In this document: positions 29,307 through 38,711 of the stretch, piece by piece
Layout: each line of letters opens with the position of its first letter
Position numbering within the stretch: position 1 is the stretch's first letter
NCBI RefSeq assembly: GCF_900635455.1
Contig: NZ_LR134116.1
Coordinates: 2,232,001 to 2,296,000 of the forward strand
DNA length: 64,000 nucleotides
Reading direction: 5' to 3'
DNA from: Yersinia intermedia
GTDB taxonomy: Bacteria > Pseudomonadota > Gammaproteobacteria > Enterobacterales > Enterobacteriaceae
The notes under the pieces: model-generated
Seen by the model: only the letters and a program-made list of their open reading frames with translations
Database searches by the model: none
What the model was told of the DNA's origin: nothing
Program-made: the position numbers and the translations under genes

Positions 29307-30290
29307 GTGGATGTCGTCGAAGGAAAAGCACTTCAAGTTTCTGATGCAGTTTATGCCTATCAGCTCGATGGCAAAGGCGGAGTGACGTCAATAAGTATTG
29401 ATGCTGTCGCCACAGCGGAGCAGCCTTGCTGGTTGCATTTGGATTACACCTATCCGCAAAGTGCGGCCTGGTTGCAAAATACACCATTACTGCCTGAAGT
29501 GGTCCGTGATGGTCTGGCTGGGGAGAGTGTAAGACCAAAGGTGACCCGGTTGGGTGATGGCACGATGATAACCCTGCGCGGTATTAACTTTAACAACAAT
29601 GCCCGCCCAGATCAGTTAGTGACAATTCGGGTTTATATAACAGACAAATTGATCGTCTCAACTCGCCATCGTAAAGTTTACTCCATTGACGATGTGCTTA
29701 ATGATTTGCAAAGCGGTACTGGCCCGACAGACAGTGGCAATTGGCTGGTGGAGATTGTCGATGGTCTGACCGACCATACCAATGAGTTTATCGAGGACTT
29801 ACACGATAAAATTATCGATCTGGAAGATGATTTACTGGAACAGAAAATTCCTCAGCGCGGGCAAATGGCATTGTTACGCAAACAGTTAATTGTGTTACGC
29901 CGCTATATGGCACCGCAGCGCGATGTATTCTCTCGATTGGCCAGCGAGCGTTTGCCGTGGATGAATGATGATGATCGGCGTCGGATGCAGGAAATCTCAG
30001 AACGCCTGGGCCGTGGATTAGAGGATTTAGATTCAAGCATCGCACGTACAGCGGTGCTGTCTGATGAAATTAGTTCATTAATGGCTGATGCAATGAACCG
30101 GCGGACTTATACCATGTCGCTTCTGGCGATGGTATTTTTACCCACCACTTTTTTGACCGGTTTATTTGGTGTCAACCTCGGAGGGATCCCTGGTAATACC
30201 TATTCTTTTGGTTTTGCGACATTCTGTATGATGTTAGTGGCTTTGGTGTTAGGTGTTGCCTGGTGGTTAAAACACAGTAAATGGCTCTAA
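29307..30290 (+). CDS. zntB: Zinc transport protein ZntB
   Basis: CorA-family inner-membrane protein moving zinc. It is 327 residues from a GTG at 29307, preceded by GAGGGT at good spacing; this matches the N-terminus I remember for Yersinia ZntB ([11 protein letters not shown]). An ATG at 29277 adds ten residues and is less likely. It has a large N-terminal cytoplasmic funnel domain with long helices, then two C-terminal transmembrane helices. The CorA-type signature is [12 protein letters not shown] (GVN in place of the usual GMN, as in ZntB). Confidence 0.95.
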   Translation: MDVVEGKALQVSDAVYAYQLDGKGGVTSISIDAVATAEQPCWLHLDYTYPQSAAWLQNTPLLPEVVRDGLAGESVRPKVTRLGDGTMITLRGINFNNNARPDQLVTIRVYITDKLIVSTRHRKVYSIDDVLNDLQSGTGPTDSGNWLVEIVDGLTDHTNEFIEDLHDKIIDLEDDLLEQKIPQRGQMALLRKQLIVLRRYMAPQRDVFSRLASERLPWMNDDDRRRMQEISERLGRGLEDLDSSIARTAVLSDEISSLMADAMNRRTYTMSLLAMVFLPTTFLTGLFGVNLGGIPGNTYSFGFATFCMMLVALVLGVAWWLKHSKWL

Positions 30291-30348
30291 TAGCAAATTG
30301 GCAGGCGCGTAAAAGAGTGTGCCAGAAATGGGGTTAATCACTGCAAAA

Positions 30349-30390
30349 TTGAGCCATATCAAGATTTGACGGTAATGACTCAGGCATTAT
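30349..30390 (+). promoter_or_regulatory. FNR-dependent promoter of fnrS
   Basis: An FNR box TTGAGccatATCAA (30349-30362; consensus TTGATnnnnATCAA) and a -10-like CATTAT (30385-30390) are seen. The box is centred exactly 41.5 bases before the predicted start at 30397, the class II activator position. Confidence 0.85.
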
Positions 30391-30396
30391 TATTTT

Positions 30397-30518
30397 GCAG
30401 GTGAATGTAACGTCAAGCGATGGGCGTTGCGCTCCATATTTGTAATACTTTTATTTTGAATTACTGCATAGCACATAATTGTTACGATGCCGATGTTGTC
30501 TCAACATCGGCATTTTTT
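30397..30518 (+). ncRNA. fnrS: Anaerobic small RNA FnrS
   Basis: Hfq-binding small RNA made without oxygen under FNR (and ArcA in E. coli) that represses mRNAs for oxygen metabolism. The 5' half is nearly identical to E. coli FnrS: it starts GCAGGTGAATGTAACGTCAA and continues with the GCGATGGGCGTTGCGCTCC stem-loop. The middle keeps GAATTACTGCATAGCACA. The 3' end is a long GC hairpin (GCCGATGTTG/CAACATCGGC) with seven T. The length of about 122 nt equals the E. coli RNA, and the place next to zntB is also the E. coli one. Confidence 0.95.
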
Positions 30519-30676
30519 TATGCATTTTTTAGTGAAGTATTTAACCCCACAAAACGTGCCCAGGCTCAGCTTCATTTCTACTGTTTCATGGCGGCATAAA
30601 CTTACGTATAATAACGCTTTACTTTGTCACTCGGAATTAGTTGCTCTGAACGCCATTAGAGACCTGATAAGCATTT

Positions 30677-31570
30677 ATGAATCAAGAAGATACAAGAAAA
30701 GAAACCCTTGAGTTCAATAAACTCCAGAAGCGCATTCGGAGAAATGTTGGCAACGCCATCACTGATTACAACATGATTGAAGATAATGATGTTGTAATGG
30801 CCTGTATGAGTGGTGGGAAAGACTCGTTTGCAATGTTGGATATCCTACTCGGCCTTCAGAAGGTTGCACCAATAAAGTTTGAAGTTATCGCGGTAAATTT
30901 AGATCAAAAGCAACCCGGTTTTCCTGAACACATTCTGCCGGCGTATCTTGAAAGTCTGAATATCCCTTATTACATTGTGGATAAAGATACTTATTCGGTT
31001 GTTAAAGAGAAAATACCTGAGGGTAAAACAACCTGCGGATTATGTTCTCGGTTACGTAGAGGAACATTGTATTCATTTGCCGAGAAGATTGGTGCAACAA
31101 AAATTGCTCTCGGTCATCATATGGATGACATTGTTGAAACGTTATTTTTGAATATTTTCCATGGCGCGCGGATGAAAGCAATGCCGCCTAAATTACGCTC
31201 TGACGATGGGCGTAATATTGTTATCAGGCCGCTGGCGTATTGCCGTGAAAAAGACCTGATTAAATATTCTGAGTATAAAACTTTTCCAATAATTCCCTGT
31301 AATCTGTGTGGTTCGCAGGAGAATTTGCAGCGCCAGGCAATTAAAGCAATGTTAGGCGAATGGGATAAGAAAGAACCAGGCCGGGTGGAAAGTGTATTTA
31401 AATCAATGCAAAATGTAAGCCCAAGCCAGTTAGCGGATCGCAATCTTTTTGATTTCGTTAATCTACCCCTAGATCGTGAAGGGGATAGGGAAGAGTATGC
31501 TTTTAGTGAAGCAACGGTTTCCTCGACGAATATTGATAACTCCCTGTATATAGATGTAACCAATCTCTGA
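30677..31570 (+). CDS. ttcA: tRNA 2-thiocytidine-32 synthetase TtcA, divergent form
   Basis: Iron-sulfur ATP-pyrophosphatase that thiolates cytidine 32 of certain tRNAs. It is 297 residues. The PP-loop SGGKDS is at 45-50, cluster cysteines are Cys120 and Cys123 ([12 protein letters not shown]), and the third is in IPCNLCGSQ. The normally conserved LGHHRDD reads LGHHMDD. The C-terminus ([16 protein letters not shown]) is unlike the E. coli/Yersinia TtcA I remember (QNVVPSHL...LFDFK plus a 45-residue tail) and closer to pseudomonad or beta-proteobacterial forms. The gene is AT-rich with no strong ribosome site. The enzyme family is sure; orthology to the standard Yersinia ttcA is not. A hairpin (CCCCCAT/ATGGGGG) follows at 31620-31653. 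Confidence 0.85.
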   Translation: MNQEDTRKETLEFNKLQKRIRRNVGNAITDYNMIEDNDVVMACMSGGKDSFAMLDILLGLQKVAPIKFEVIAVNLDQKQPGFPEHILPAYLESLNIPYYIVDKDTYSVVKEKIPEGKTTCGLCSRLRRGTLYSFAEKIGATKIALGHHMDDIVETLFLNIFHGARMKAMPPKLRSDDGRNIVIRPLAYCREKDLIKYSEYKTFPIIPCNLCGSQENLQRQAIKAMLGEWDKKEPGRVESVFKSMQNVSPSQLADRNLFDFVNLPLDREGDREEYAFSEATVSSTNIDNSLYIDVTNL

Positions 31571-31685
31571 TTTTATTTATCTATTAAGCTAACGCGGTAA
31601 TATCACCTTAAACCTATTCGGCTACTCCCCCATTGATTTATGGGGGTATAGCCGTGCGAGAAAATTATGGAATAAGGGACTCCCA

Positions 31686-31736
31686 AAATAAAAAACCGCA
31701 GTACAACGCCCCGATTGAGGCGTTGTTATCCTGCGG
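31686..31736 (-). terminator. Terminator of nifJ
   Basis: Nested stems CCGCAG/CTGCGG and ACAACGCC/GGCGTTGT are followed on the minus strand by a T-rich tail. It lies just after the nifJ stop. Confidence 0.85.
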
Positions 31737-31762
31737 ATAAACGATGTCGATGCTGAGTAAAT

Positions 31763-34700
31763 TTACTCCTCAGACACTGTTTTTTCTGTTTTCCCTGCCA
31801 GCAAGCTCAGGAAATCGTAGCGTTTTTTCAAGTCTTTCTCTGCCGCTGCGTATAACTGTGCAGCCACTTCAGGCTCTTGGGTATTGAGCCGACGGAAGCG
31901 TTGCTCATTGAGCAGCGTGGTGGTCAGGTCACTGCTTGGCGGGCGGGAGTCCAATGCCAAAGCCGCTTTTCCCTCGTCCGTACGGCGCGGGTCAAAGCGG
32001 TATAGTGGCCAGAAACCGGTGGTGGTTAATTGTTTCATCTGATCATGGCTGTAGGCCAAATCATACCCGTGCTCCTCACACGGGCTGTAAGCGATAATCA
32101 ACGATGGGCCAGGATAAGCTTCCGCTTCTTGAATAGCCTTCACCGTTTGATTGAGCTGCGCACCCAGCGAAATCTGTGCGACATAAACATGGCCATACAT
32201 CATCATACTGACGCCTAAGTCTTTGCGCGCCTTACGTTTGCCATGCTCACCGAATTTAGTTACCGCCCCGAGCGGGGTCGCTTTGGATTGTTGGCCGCCG
32301 GTGTTGGAGTAACACTGGGTATCGAGCACCAGCACATTGACGTTTTCTGTCAGGCTCAGCACATGGTCTAGCCCACCAAAACCGATGTCATATGCCCAGC
32401 CGTCCCCACCAATCAACCAGATGGATTTGTCGACCAGATAATCTGCATCGGTTGCCAATTGTTGAGCATCATTACCCGGAATGTCACGCAGTAGCTGACG
32501 CAATTGGGTGACTTGCTCACGGCGTACTTCTGGCGTGGCATCCTGATGTATTAACTGCTCAACCAGCTCTTGCGGCAACTGTGGTGCCAGTTGGTTGATT
32601 AAGCGGGTCACCCGCTGACGATGCTGATCGACAGTCAGGCGAAAGCCCAGGCCGAACTCGGCATTATCTTCGAACAGTGAGTTAGCCCACGCCGGCCCAC
32701 GGCCATCGGCGTTGGTGGTATAAGGCGTGGTAGGCAGATTGCCGCCATAGATTGATGAGCATCCGGTGGCATTGGCAATTAACAGACGATCGCCATATAA
32801 CTGGGTCAATAATTTAATATACGGTGTCTCACCACAACCCGAACAGGCTCCAGAGTATTCAAACAGTGGGGAAATCAATTGTGACGTACGGATATCAATA
32901 CGTTCCATTTGGGCTTTATCGATTTCCGGTAATTTGAGGAAGAAGTCATAGTGCGTTTTTTCTTCCACCAGATGTTCCAGCCGTGGTTGCATGTTTATGG
33001 CTTTGACTTCAGGATTCTGGCGATCTTTGGCCGGACAGACCTCATAGCACAGGTTGCATCCGGTGCAATCTTCAGGCGCAACTTGCAACACATACTTCTG
33101 CCCACGCATATCACGGGCTTTGACATCGAGCGATTGCAGGCTGTCTGGTGCACCCGACATCGCCTCTGGCTGTACCACTTTGGCACGGATTGCTGAGTGT
33201 GGGCAGGCCGCAACACAGTGGTTGCACTGGGTACATAGGTCAGGCTGCCAGATAGGAATATTTTCTGCAATATTGCGTTTTTCCCACTGGGTTGTACCCA
33301 CAGGCCAGGTTCCATCAGGCGGGAAGGCCGACACCGGTAGCGCGTCACCCAAACCAGCTAACATGGTTGCGGTCACAGTTTTGACAAAATCTGGTGCTTG
33401 ATCGGAGACGATCGGTGGGCGCATCGGGCTGCTTTCATTAATCGGTTGTAGTGGGATTTCAACCAATGCATCCAGAGTTGCATCCAGTGCCTGCCAGTTG
33501 CGCGTGACAATTTCTGGCCCTTTATTGCTGTAACTGCGGTCAATCGCTGCCCGCAACTGCTCTTGCGCCATGGCGGTAGGTAAAATCTGTGTCAAATGGA
33601 AGAACGCCATCTGCATTACGGTATTAATACGGGCGCCCAGTTTGCATTCACGGGCGATTTTAGCCGCATTAATCACAAACAGCCGTGCATGGCGCTGATG
33701 CAGCAGGGCTTGCACTTCCTGTGGCAGGCGAGGCCACATTTCATCTGCACTGAAGGGGGTATTAATCAGGAAAATACCGCCGGGTTTCAGTCGTTCGGCC
33801 ATTTGGTAGGTATCAATAAACTGCAACTGGTGGCAACCGACAAAATCGGCATGGCTAACCAGATAGGCGGAATTGATCGGGGTTTCACTGATGCGCAAGT
33901 GTGAAACGGTTAGACCGCCTGCTTTTTTCGAGTCATAAACAAAATAACCCTGTGCATACAGCGAGGTGCTGTTGCCGATTATTTTGATGTTGTTTTTAGT
34001 GGCAGAGACTGAGCCATCACTGCCCAGGCCATAGAACAGTGCCTCCAGAGTGGCGCGTTGCTCGATTTTCTCGTCAGTCAATGGTAATGACAGGCCGGTG
34101 ACATCATCAAAAATCCCTACAGTGAAACGTGGGCGAGGCAGGTCCAATGTCAACTCTTTGAAAATGGCCAGAGCGCAATCGGGGCTGAATTCCTTGGAAG
34201 ATAAACCATAGCGGCCACCAATCACTTTTGGCAATGTGGCGCGCTCGCCACGGCTATAGGCTTCTGCCAATGCGGTCATTACATCAAGATAGAGTGGCTC
34301 AGCCAGCGCCCCCGGTTCTTTGGTGCGATCCAACACGGCTATTTTTGTTACTGATTGGGGTAAGACACTCAACAGATGCATCGCAGAGAAAGGACGGTAT
34401 AAACGCACTTTCAACACACCCACTTTTTCGCCACGCGTTAATAAGGTATCAATCACTTCTTCGCAGGTGCCGATAGCGGAACCCATCAAGACAATGACAC
34501 GCTCTGCCTGTGGATGACCGTAATATTCAAATGGTTTATATTCGCGCCCCGTAGCCTCGGCAAAAGCCGCCATAGCATCAGCAACATGCTGATAAGTATT
34601 GTTATACCAAGGGTTGGTGGCTTCACGCGACTGGAAGTAAGTATCAGGATTGGCTGAAGTACCGCGTACTACCGGATGATCCGGTGAGAGTGCCCGGCTG

Positions 34701-35299
34701 CGGTGGTCATCTATCCCTTTCTGCGGCAGTAATTGGCGTAGCGTGTCATCACTGAGTGGCACAATTTTATTGATTTCATGTGAGGTGCGGAAACCATCAA
34801 AGAAATGAATAAATGGAATGCGGCTATTGAGTGTCGCTACTTGTGAAATCAGGGCGAAATCTTGTGCTTCTTGCACACTGCTGGCGCAGAGCATGGCACA
34901 ACCGGTCTGGCGCACGGCCATAACATCGGAGTGATCGCCAAAGATGGATAAGGCATGAGTCGCAATGGTTCGGGCTGCAACATGCAGCACGAAAGGGGTC
35001 AGTTCACCCGCTAACTTATACAACGTGGGGATCATCAACAGCAATCCCTGCGAAGAGGTAAAGGAGGTCGACAGCGCGCCAGTTTGCAGTGCGCCATGGA
35101 CGGTGGCAATGGCTCCGCCTTCTGACTGCATTTCAACCACGCGAGGAACATCTCCCCAAATATTAACTTTACCATCCCCAGACCATGCATCAGCAAGTTC
35201 TGCCATGGTGGAACTTGGCGTAATAGGGTAGATGGCGATAACTTCACTGGCGCGATAGGCCACAGAAGCTACTGCACTGTTACCGTCAGTAGTAATCAT
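31763..35299 (-). CDS. nifJ: Pyruvate:flavodoxin (ferredoxin) oxidoreductase
   Basis: Oxidises pyruvate with CoA to acetyl-CoA and CO2, passing electrons to flavodoxin or ferredoxin; E. coli calls it YdbK. It is a single 1178-residue chain with all domains fused. The N-terminal pyrimidine-binding domain starts YRASEVIAIYPITPSSTMAE. The domain II/III region follows. Two 4Fe-4S motifs lie near residue 690 (CTQCNHCVAACP) and 743 (CTGCNLCYEVCP). Near 818 CSGCGETPYIKL supplies ligands for the third cluster and leads into the thiamine diphosphate domain (GDGWAYDIGFGGLDH). Its likely role is anaerobic or oxidative-stress supply of reduced flavodoxin. No FNR box was found in the 377-base upstream gap. 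Confidence 0.96.
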   Translation of the reverse strand: MITTDGNSAVASVAYRASEVIAIYPITPSSTMAELADAWSGDGKVNIWGDVPRVVEMQSEGGAIATVHGALQTGALSTSFTSSQGLLLMIPTLYKLAGELTPFVLHVAARTIATHALSIFGDHSDVMAVRQTGCAMLCASSVQEAQDFALISQVATLNSRIPFIHFFDGFRTSHEINKIVPLSDDTLRQLLPQKGIDDHRSRALSPDHPVVRGTSANPDTYFQSREATNPWYNNTYQHVADAMAAFAEATGREYKPFEYYGHPQAERVIVLMGSAIGTCEEVIDTLLTRGEKVGVLKVRLYRPFSAMHLLSVLPQSVTKIAVLDRTKEPGALAEPLYLDVMTALAEAYSRGERATLPKVIGGRYGLSSKEFSPDCALAIFKELTLDLPRPRFTVGIFDDVTGLSLPLTDEKIEQRATLEALFYGLGSDGSVSATKNNIKIIGNSTSLYAQGYFVYDSKKAGGLTVSHLRISETPINSAYLVSHADFVGCHQLQFIDTYQMAERLKPGGIFLINTPFSADEMWPRLPQEVQALLHQRHARLFVINAAKIARECKLGARINTVMQMAFFHLTQILPTAMAQEQLRAAIDRSYSNKGPEIVTRNWQALDATLDALVEIPLQPINESSPMRPPIVSDQAPDFVKTVTATMLAGLGDALPVSAFPPDGTWPVGTTQWEKRNIAENIPIWQPDLCTQCNHCVAACPHSAIRAKVVQPEAMSGAPDSLQSLDVKARDMRGQKYVLQVAPEDCTGCNLCYEVCPAKDRQNPEVKAINMQPRLEHLVEEKTHYDFFLKLPEIDKAQMERIDIRTSQLISPLFEYSGACSGCGETPYIKLLTQLYGDRLLIANATGCSSIYGGNLPTTPYTTNADGRGPAWANSLFEDNAEFGLGFRLTVDQHRQRVTRLINQLAPQLPQELVEQLIHQDATPEVRREQVTQLRQLLRDIPGNDAQQLATDADYLVDKSIWLIGGDGWAYDIGFGGLDHVLSLTENVNVLVLDTQCYSNTGGQQSKATPLGAVTKFGEHGKRKARKDLGVSMMMYGHVYVAQISLGAQLNQTVKAIQEAEAYPGPSLIIAYSPCEEHGYDLAYSHDQMKQLTTTGFWPLYRFDPRRTDEGKAALALDSRPPSSDLTTTLLNEQRFRRLNTQEPEVAAQLYAAAEKDLKKRYDFLSLLAGKTEKTVSEE

Positions 35300-35676
35300 T
35301 AATTTATACCTTCACATTGCTTGTCACGCAGAGACCAAAGTAGTAGTGGGTGTCTCTGACGGTTAACGAATTATTTGAACTAATACTGAAATTCTAGCAG
35401 AGTGCATTTTTGTCAGTTATCGAATTTGTGTGGCTGGAGAGGGGGCGCTTTCAGTTAAAATGCAGGAAATAAGTAAAGTAGTGCAGGCAACGCTATATAA
35501 ATGCTATTTGGATAATAATTATTACAATTAGAAAACTATTTATTGTGCTGCTCAGATATCGCTTGGCGACGCAGTACCTATTTGTGCTTTTGTAAAATAA
35601 TTGTGAAACTGAATTAGATTTAATGAACATTTAATATGGGACGGGCATAATGTCGACCCAATACTGAAATGAGAAA
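35300..35676. other. 377-base divergent region, nifJ / SMR gene
   Basis: Very AT-rich, with repeated AATAATTATTACAATTA-like stretches, and probably holding both promoters. No ORF, RNA gene, FNR box or repeat element was recognised. Confidence 0.5.
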
Positions 35677-36015
35677 ATGATGATGAGCGGTTTCATGTAT
35701 TTAATGATGGCAATTGTTGCCGAAGTGGTTGCCACCACGATGTTGAAAGCATCTGATGGGTTTACCCGATTGGTACCCTCGATTGTGGTGGTGATTGGCT
35801 ACGGTATTGCATTTTGGGGACTTTCGCAGGTTGTTAAAACTATGCCATTGGGTATCGCTTACGCCATCTGGTCAGGGTTGGGCATTGTATTAGTGTCGGT
35901 CGCCGCCACTTTTATGTATCAGCAAAAGCTTGATTGGGCGGCAATTGCCGGGATGACGCTGATCATTGCGGGTGTTATGGTGATTAATCTGCTGTCCAAG
36001 ACACCCATGCATTAA
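35677..36015 (+). CDS. Small multidrug resistance (SMR) efflux protein
   Basis: A 112-residue inner-membrane protein with four transmembrane helices, of the EmrE/SugE/Gdx family; it works as a dual-topology dimer exchanging protons for cationic compounds. The essential membrane Glu is in helix 1 (AIVAEVVATTMLKASDG), with the usual helix 2-3 signatures (WGLSQVVKTMPLGIAYAIWSGLG). The pattern favours the EmrE-like multidrug branch over the guanidinium exporters. Three closely spaced ATG codons (35677, 35680, 35683) follow GAGAAA; the first is used here, the third is equally possible. Confidence 0.88.
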   Translation: MMMSGFMYLMMAIVAEVVATTMLKASDGFTRLVPSIVVVIGYGIAFWGLSQVVKTMPLGIAYAIWSGLGIVLVSVAATFMYQQKLDWAAIAGMTLIIAGVMVINLLSKTPMH

Positions 36016-36040
36016 TCATGTGTATAGGGAGAACGCACCT

Positions 36041-36080
36041 ATTAGCGCGTTATCGTGGTGGGGCGAGATAACACGCTAAT
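36041..36080. repeat. Long near-perfect inverted repeat
   Basis: 14-base arms (ATTAGCGCGTTATC and GATAACACGCTAAT, one mismatch) are separated by 12 bases, between the convergent SMR and MgtC-family genes. No T-tract on either strand, so it is not a standard terminator; it may still block read-through. Confidence 0.6.
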
Positions 36081-36128
36081 GGGGGATGGTCGGTAACACA
36101 CTGAAACGTAGGCTAGCGCTCTTTGGCG

Positions 36129-36788
36129 CTATTTAATGTCTAATTGATGTATGCCATCGATAGCCAATAATGTTTCATAAAACTGATCAAGGCTTTTTCT
36201 CGGTGACAATGTCACTTCCATGGTCAGTTCACAATCGGTATCCGCCTCATCACGTTTTTGTACTACTGACAGGTTAATTGGCCGCAGTCGCAGTTTTTGC
36301 AGCGCGACCAGAATAAGCGGTACACTCTTGGGTAATAGCTTGATAGAGACATAATGGTGCTGACCAAGCAGGCGGTTACTCAGTTGGCGGAAGATCTCCA
36401 GCACCACCAATGTCATCAGCGTGCCATAGATGCCAATCTCATACAGGCCGCTACCTATCACCAAACCGATAGCCGCTGTTACCCACATCCCGGCTGCGGT
36501 TGTCAGGCCTTTAACCATCTGCTTTTGAATCATGATGGTCCCGGCTCCCAGGAACCCCATCCCGCTGACAACTTGTGCCGCGACTCGACTGGGGTCAAAA
36601 CTGACGTGCTCCAACGTCAGTAAATCCTCGAAACCGTATTTTGAAACAATCATAAACATGGCGCTGCCAATGCCAACCAAGATATGAGTACGCAATCCTG
36701 CTTCTTTTGACCGCAATTGACGTTCAATACCTATTAACCCACCCAGCAATCCGGCAAGGGCTATTCGTAGCAGTAAATCAGTGATCAT
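36129..36788 (-). CDS. MgtC/SapB-family inner membrane protein
   Basis: A 219-residue protein with four or five N-terminal transmembrane helices and a soluble C-terminal domain. The family signature is clear: GLIGIERQLRSKEAGLRTH, GMGFLGAGTI and GLTTAAGMWVTAAIG. MgtC proteins inhibit the F-type ATP synthase and aid survival at low magnesium and in macrophages. Many family members, such as E. coli YhiD, have unknown roles. The C-terminal region (about 150-219) is ACT-like and fits the YhiD/MgtC length. It is not next to mgtB, so it cannot be called MgtC proper. Confidence 0.88.
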   Translation of the reverse strand: MITDLLLRIALAGLLGGLIGIERQLRSKEAGLRTHILVGIGSAMFMIVSKYGFEDLLTLEHVSFDPSRVAAQVVSGMGFLGAGTIMIQKQMVKGLTTAAGMWVTAAIGLVIGSGLYEIGIYGTLMTLVVLEIFRQLSNRLLGQHHYVSIKLLPKSVPLILVALQKLRLRPINLSVVQKRDEADTDCELTMEVTLSPRKSLDQFYETLLAIDGIHQLDIK

Positions 36789-37051
36789 CGTTATTCCCGT
36801 TTTATTTTGTCCAAATCGTAGGTATCTGATTCTCTATCTAATTAGTCTAGGTTTGGTTATTTCGTCAAATTTTTAACAGCAAACTACCTTGATAATTCGG
36901 CTATTCACCCTGTACCAGGCTAAATTTAATTACCACATTTGCGCTTATTTATGTTGTGTTTTAATTATAACAGATATTATATAAGCCAATTAGCGTAGAC
37001 GGAATTGCATTAAACAATAGATTTATGCCTTTCTCATACCGGAGCAGAAGA

Positions 37052-37357
37052 ATGAAAGTATTATCAATATTTGTAGGTGGCGCTGTGCTCTTTTTAGCCG
37101 CCTGTAGCAGCAATGAGCCAACAGCTACAGCTTTAAATAACGCTGATGCCTATGAACCCGTGCAACAAGCCACCAGTGCCAGTGTCCATCATAATCTCAA
37201 TATGGCCAATCCGGCGGCAGTCAATTGTGCCAATGCTGGCGGAGTATTAACTATTGCCAAGCAACTTAATGGCGGCAGTGTGGGGATGTGCCAGTTGCCC
37301 GATGGCAAACGTTGTGAAGAGTGGGCGTTGATGCGCGGTGCTTGCCCGGCACGCTGA
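37052..37357 (+). CDS. DUF333-domain lipoprotein
   Basis: A 101-residue lipoprotein with signal peptide and lipobox LAAC (residues about 16-19), then a short linker and a C-terminal DUF333 domain. Typical pieces are NPAAVNCANAGGVL, MCQLPDGKRCEEWALMRG and a final CPA. E. coli has the DUF333 lipoprotein YdbJ between ydbK (nifJ) and ldhA, so this is probably the positional counterpart. E. coli hslJ, also there, is missing. The start is the ATG at 37052 with GGAG upstream. The stop codon is shared with the edge of an ERIC-type repeat. Confidence 0.85.
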   Translation: MKVLSIFVGGAVLFLAACSSNEPTATALNNADAYEPVQQATSASVHHNLNMANPAAVNCANAGGVLTIAKQLNGGSVGMCQLPDGKRCEEWALMRGACPAR

Positions 37358-37439
37358 TACCCGCCATCTTTCAAGTTTGCAGGTGTGTCTGGCTACTCTT
37401 GTTCGCCGCCTGCCTGCACCTCGAAATCTATTGGGTATC
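37356..37439. repeat. Internally deleted ERIC element
   Basis: 84 bases bounded by GATACCC and GGGTATC. The left part (TTCAAGTTTGCAGGTGTGT) and right part (CGCCGCCTGCCTGCACCTCG) match the two ends of the enterobacterial ERIC palindrome. The centre, with the usual GTAAGTGA / GGGGTGA core, is missing. It begins inside the stop codon of the upstream lipoprotein gene and may act as its terminator. Confidence 0.65.
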
Positions 37440-37472
37440 TCATGCTGCCGCTTGTTACTCACGTATAAATAA

Positions 37473-38465
37473 TTAGGCGGTAATAATATTTGGGCAGGGT
37501 TCACCCTTTTTCAATTGGGCAATATTCTGCATGGTGGTGGCCGAAATACTGGTCAGCGCCTCTTCGGTCAAAAACGCCTGATGGCCGGTAAATAACACGT
37601 TATGACAAGAAGATAAACGGCGGAAAACGTCATCCTGAATCACGTCGTTAGATTTGTCTTCAAAGAACAGGTCACGTTCATTTTCGTAAACATCCATGCC
37701 GAGCGAACCTATCTTTTGCTGTTTTAGCGCATCAATAGCTGCAGTAGAATCAATCAAACCACCACGACTGGTATTGATGATCATTACGCCATTCTTCATT
37801 TGATCAAAGGATTGTTTATTAAGCAGGTGATGATTTTCCGGTGTCATCGGGCAATGCAGCGAAATAACATCAGATTCAGCATACAGCGTTTTAAGATCGA
37901 CATATTCAGCGCCCAGTTCCAGAGCTTGCGCACTTGGATAAGGGTCAAAAGCGAGCAAACGCATACCAAAGCCTTTCAAAATGCGCATGGTTGCTACACC
38001 AATTTTACCGGTACCGATAATTCCCGCAGTGCGGTTATGCATGTTGAAGCCAATCAGCCCTTCCAGTGAGAAGTTAGCATCACGGGTACGCTGGTAGGCA
38101 CGATGAATTCGGCGGTTAAGGCTCATCATCATACCTACGGCATGTTCAGCGACAGCCTCAGGTGAATAGGCGGGGACACGAACGACCTGAATGCCCAGTT
38201 CTTTCGCCGCCTCCAGATCCACATTATTAAAACCAGCGCAACGCAATGCCAGAATCTCGACACCGACATTTTTCAGCTCTTCCAATGTCGCACGGCAACC
38301 ATCATCGTTGACGAAAAGACAGACCGCATCACAGCCAGCAGCCATTTTTGCTGTTTTTGGCGTTAACAGAAAATCGAAAAACTCTAATTCAAAGCCAAAA
38401 TCTTTGTTGACCAATTCGAGGTATTTACGGTCATACTGTTTAGTACTGTAAACGGCTAATTTCAT
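37473..38465 (-). CDS. ldhA: D-lactate dehydrogenase, fermentative
   Basis: NADH-dependent reduction of pyruvate to D-lactate during mixed-acid fermentation. It is 330 residues, in the D-2-hydroxyacid dehydrogenase fold. The NAD-binding motif is GTGKIGVATM near residue 152. The catalytic Arg lies in NTSRGGLID near 235, the Glu in DVYENERDLFFED and the His in FTGHQAFLTEEAL near 296. The sequence closely follows E. coli LdhA. It is divergent from ydbH, as in E. coli. Confidence 0.97.
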   Translation of the reverse strand: MKLAVYSTKQYDRKYLELVNKDFGFELEFFDFLLTPKTAKMAAGCDAVCLFVNDDGCRATLEELKNVGVEILALRCAGFNNVDLEAAKELGIQVVRVPAYSPEAVAEHAVGMMMSLNRRIHRAYQRTRDANFSLEGLIGFNMHNRTAGIIGTGKIGVATMRILKGFGMRLLAFDPYPSAQALELGAEYVDLKTLYAESDVISLHCPMTPENHHLLNKQSFDQMKNGVMIINTSRGGLIDSTAAIDALKQQKIGSLGMDVYENERDLFFEDKSNDVIQDDVFRRLSSCHNVLFTGHQAFLTEEALTSISATTMQNIAQLKKGEPCPNIITA

Positions 38466-38711
38466 CGCGATATCTCCGCTAAAATATTGTGATCAATCTA
38501 ACAGATTTGAATAAATCATACAATTTGCCACAGTAATAAGTTAAATAGAGCACTTGTCACTTTCTAATGCCAAAGAGGTAAGGTTTTTATTCCAACGTTC
38601 AATGGCAGCAGTTTGGTCTGTGTTGCAAGGGCGCGTTATCTATTATGGTATCTTGCAGTGATTTGATTAAAGCACACCGTAAGTCTGGTTGGGGATAAAA
38701 CAAGGCGAGTC

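Noticed and set aside
33054..33401. ORFs of about 60-120 codons on the opposite strand of nifJ and other long genes
   Set aside because: Typical antisense shadows of GC-richer coding sequence; no ribosome sites or known families.
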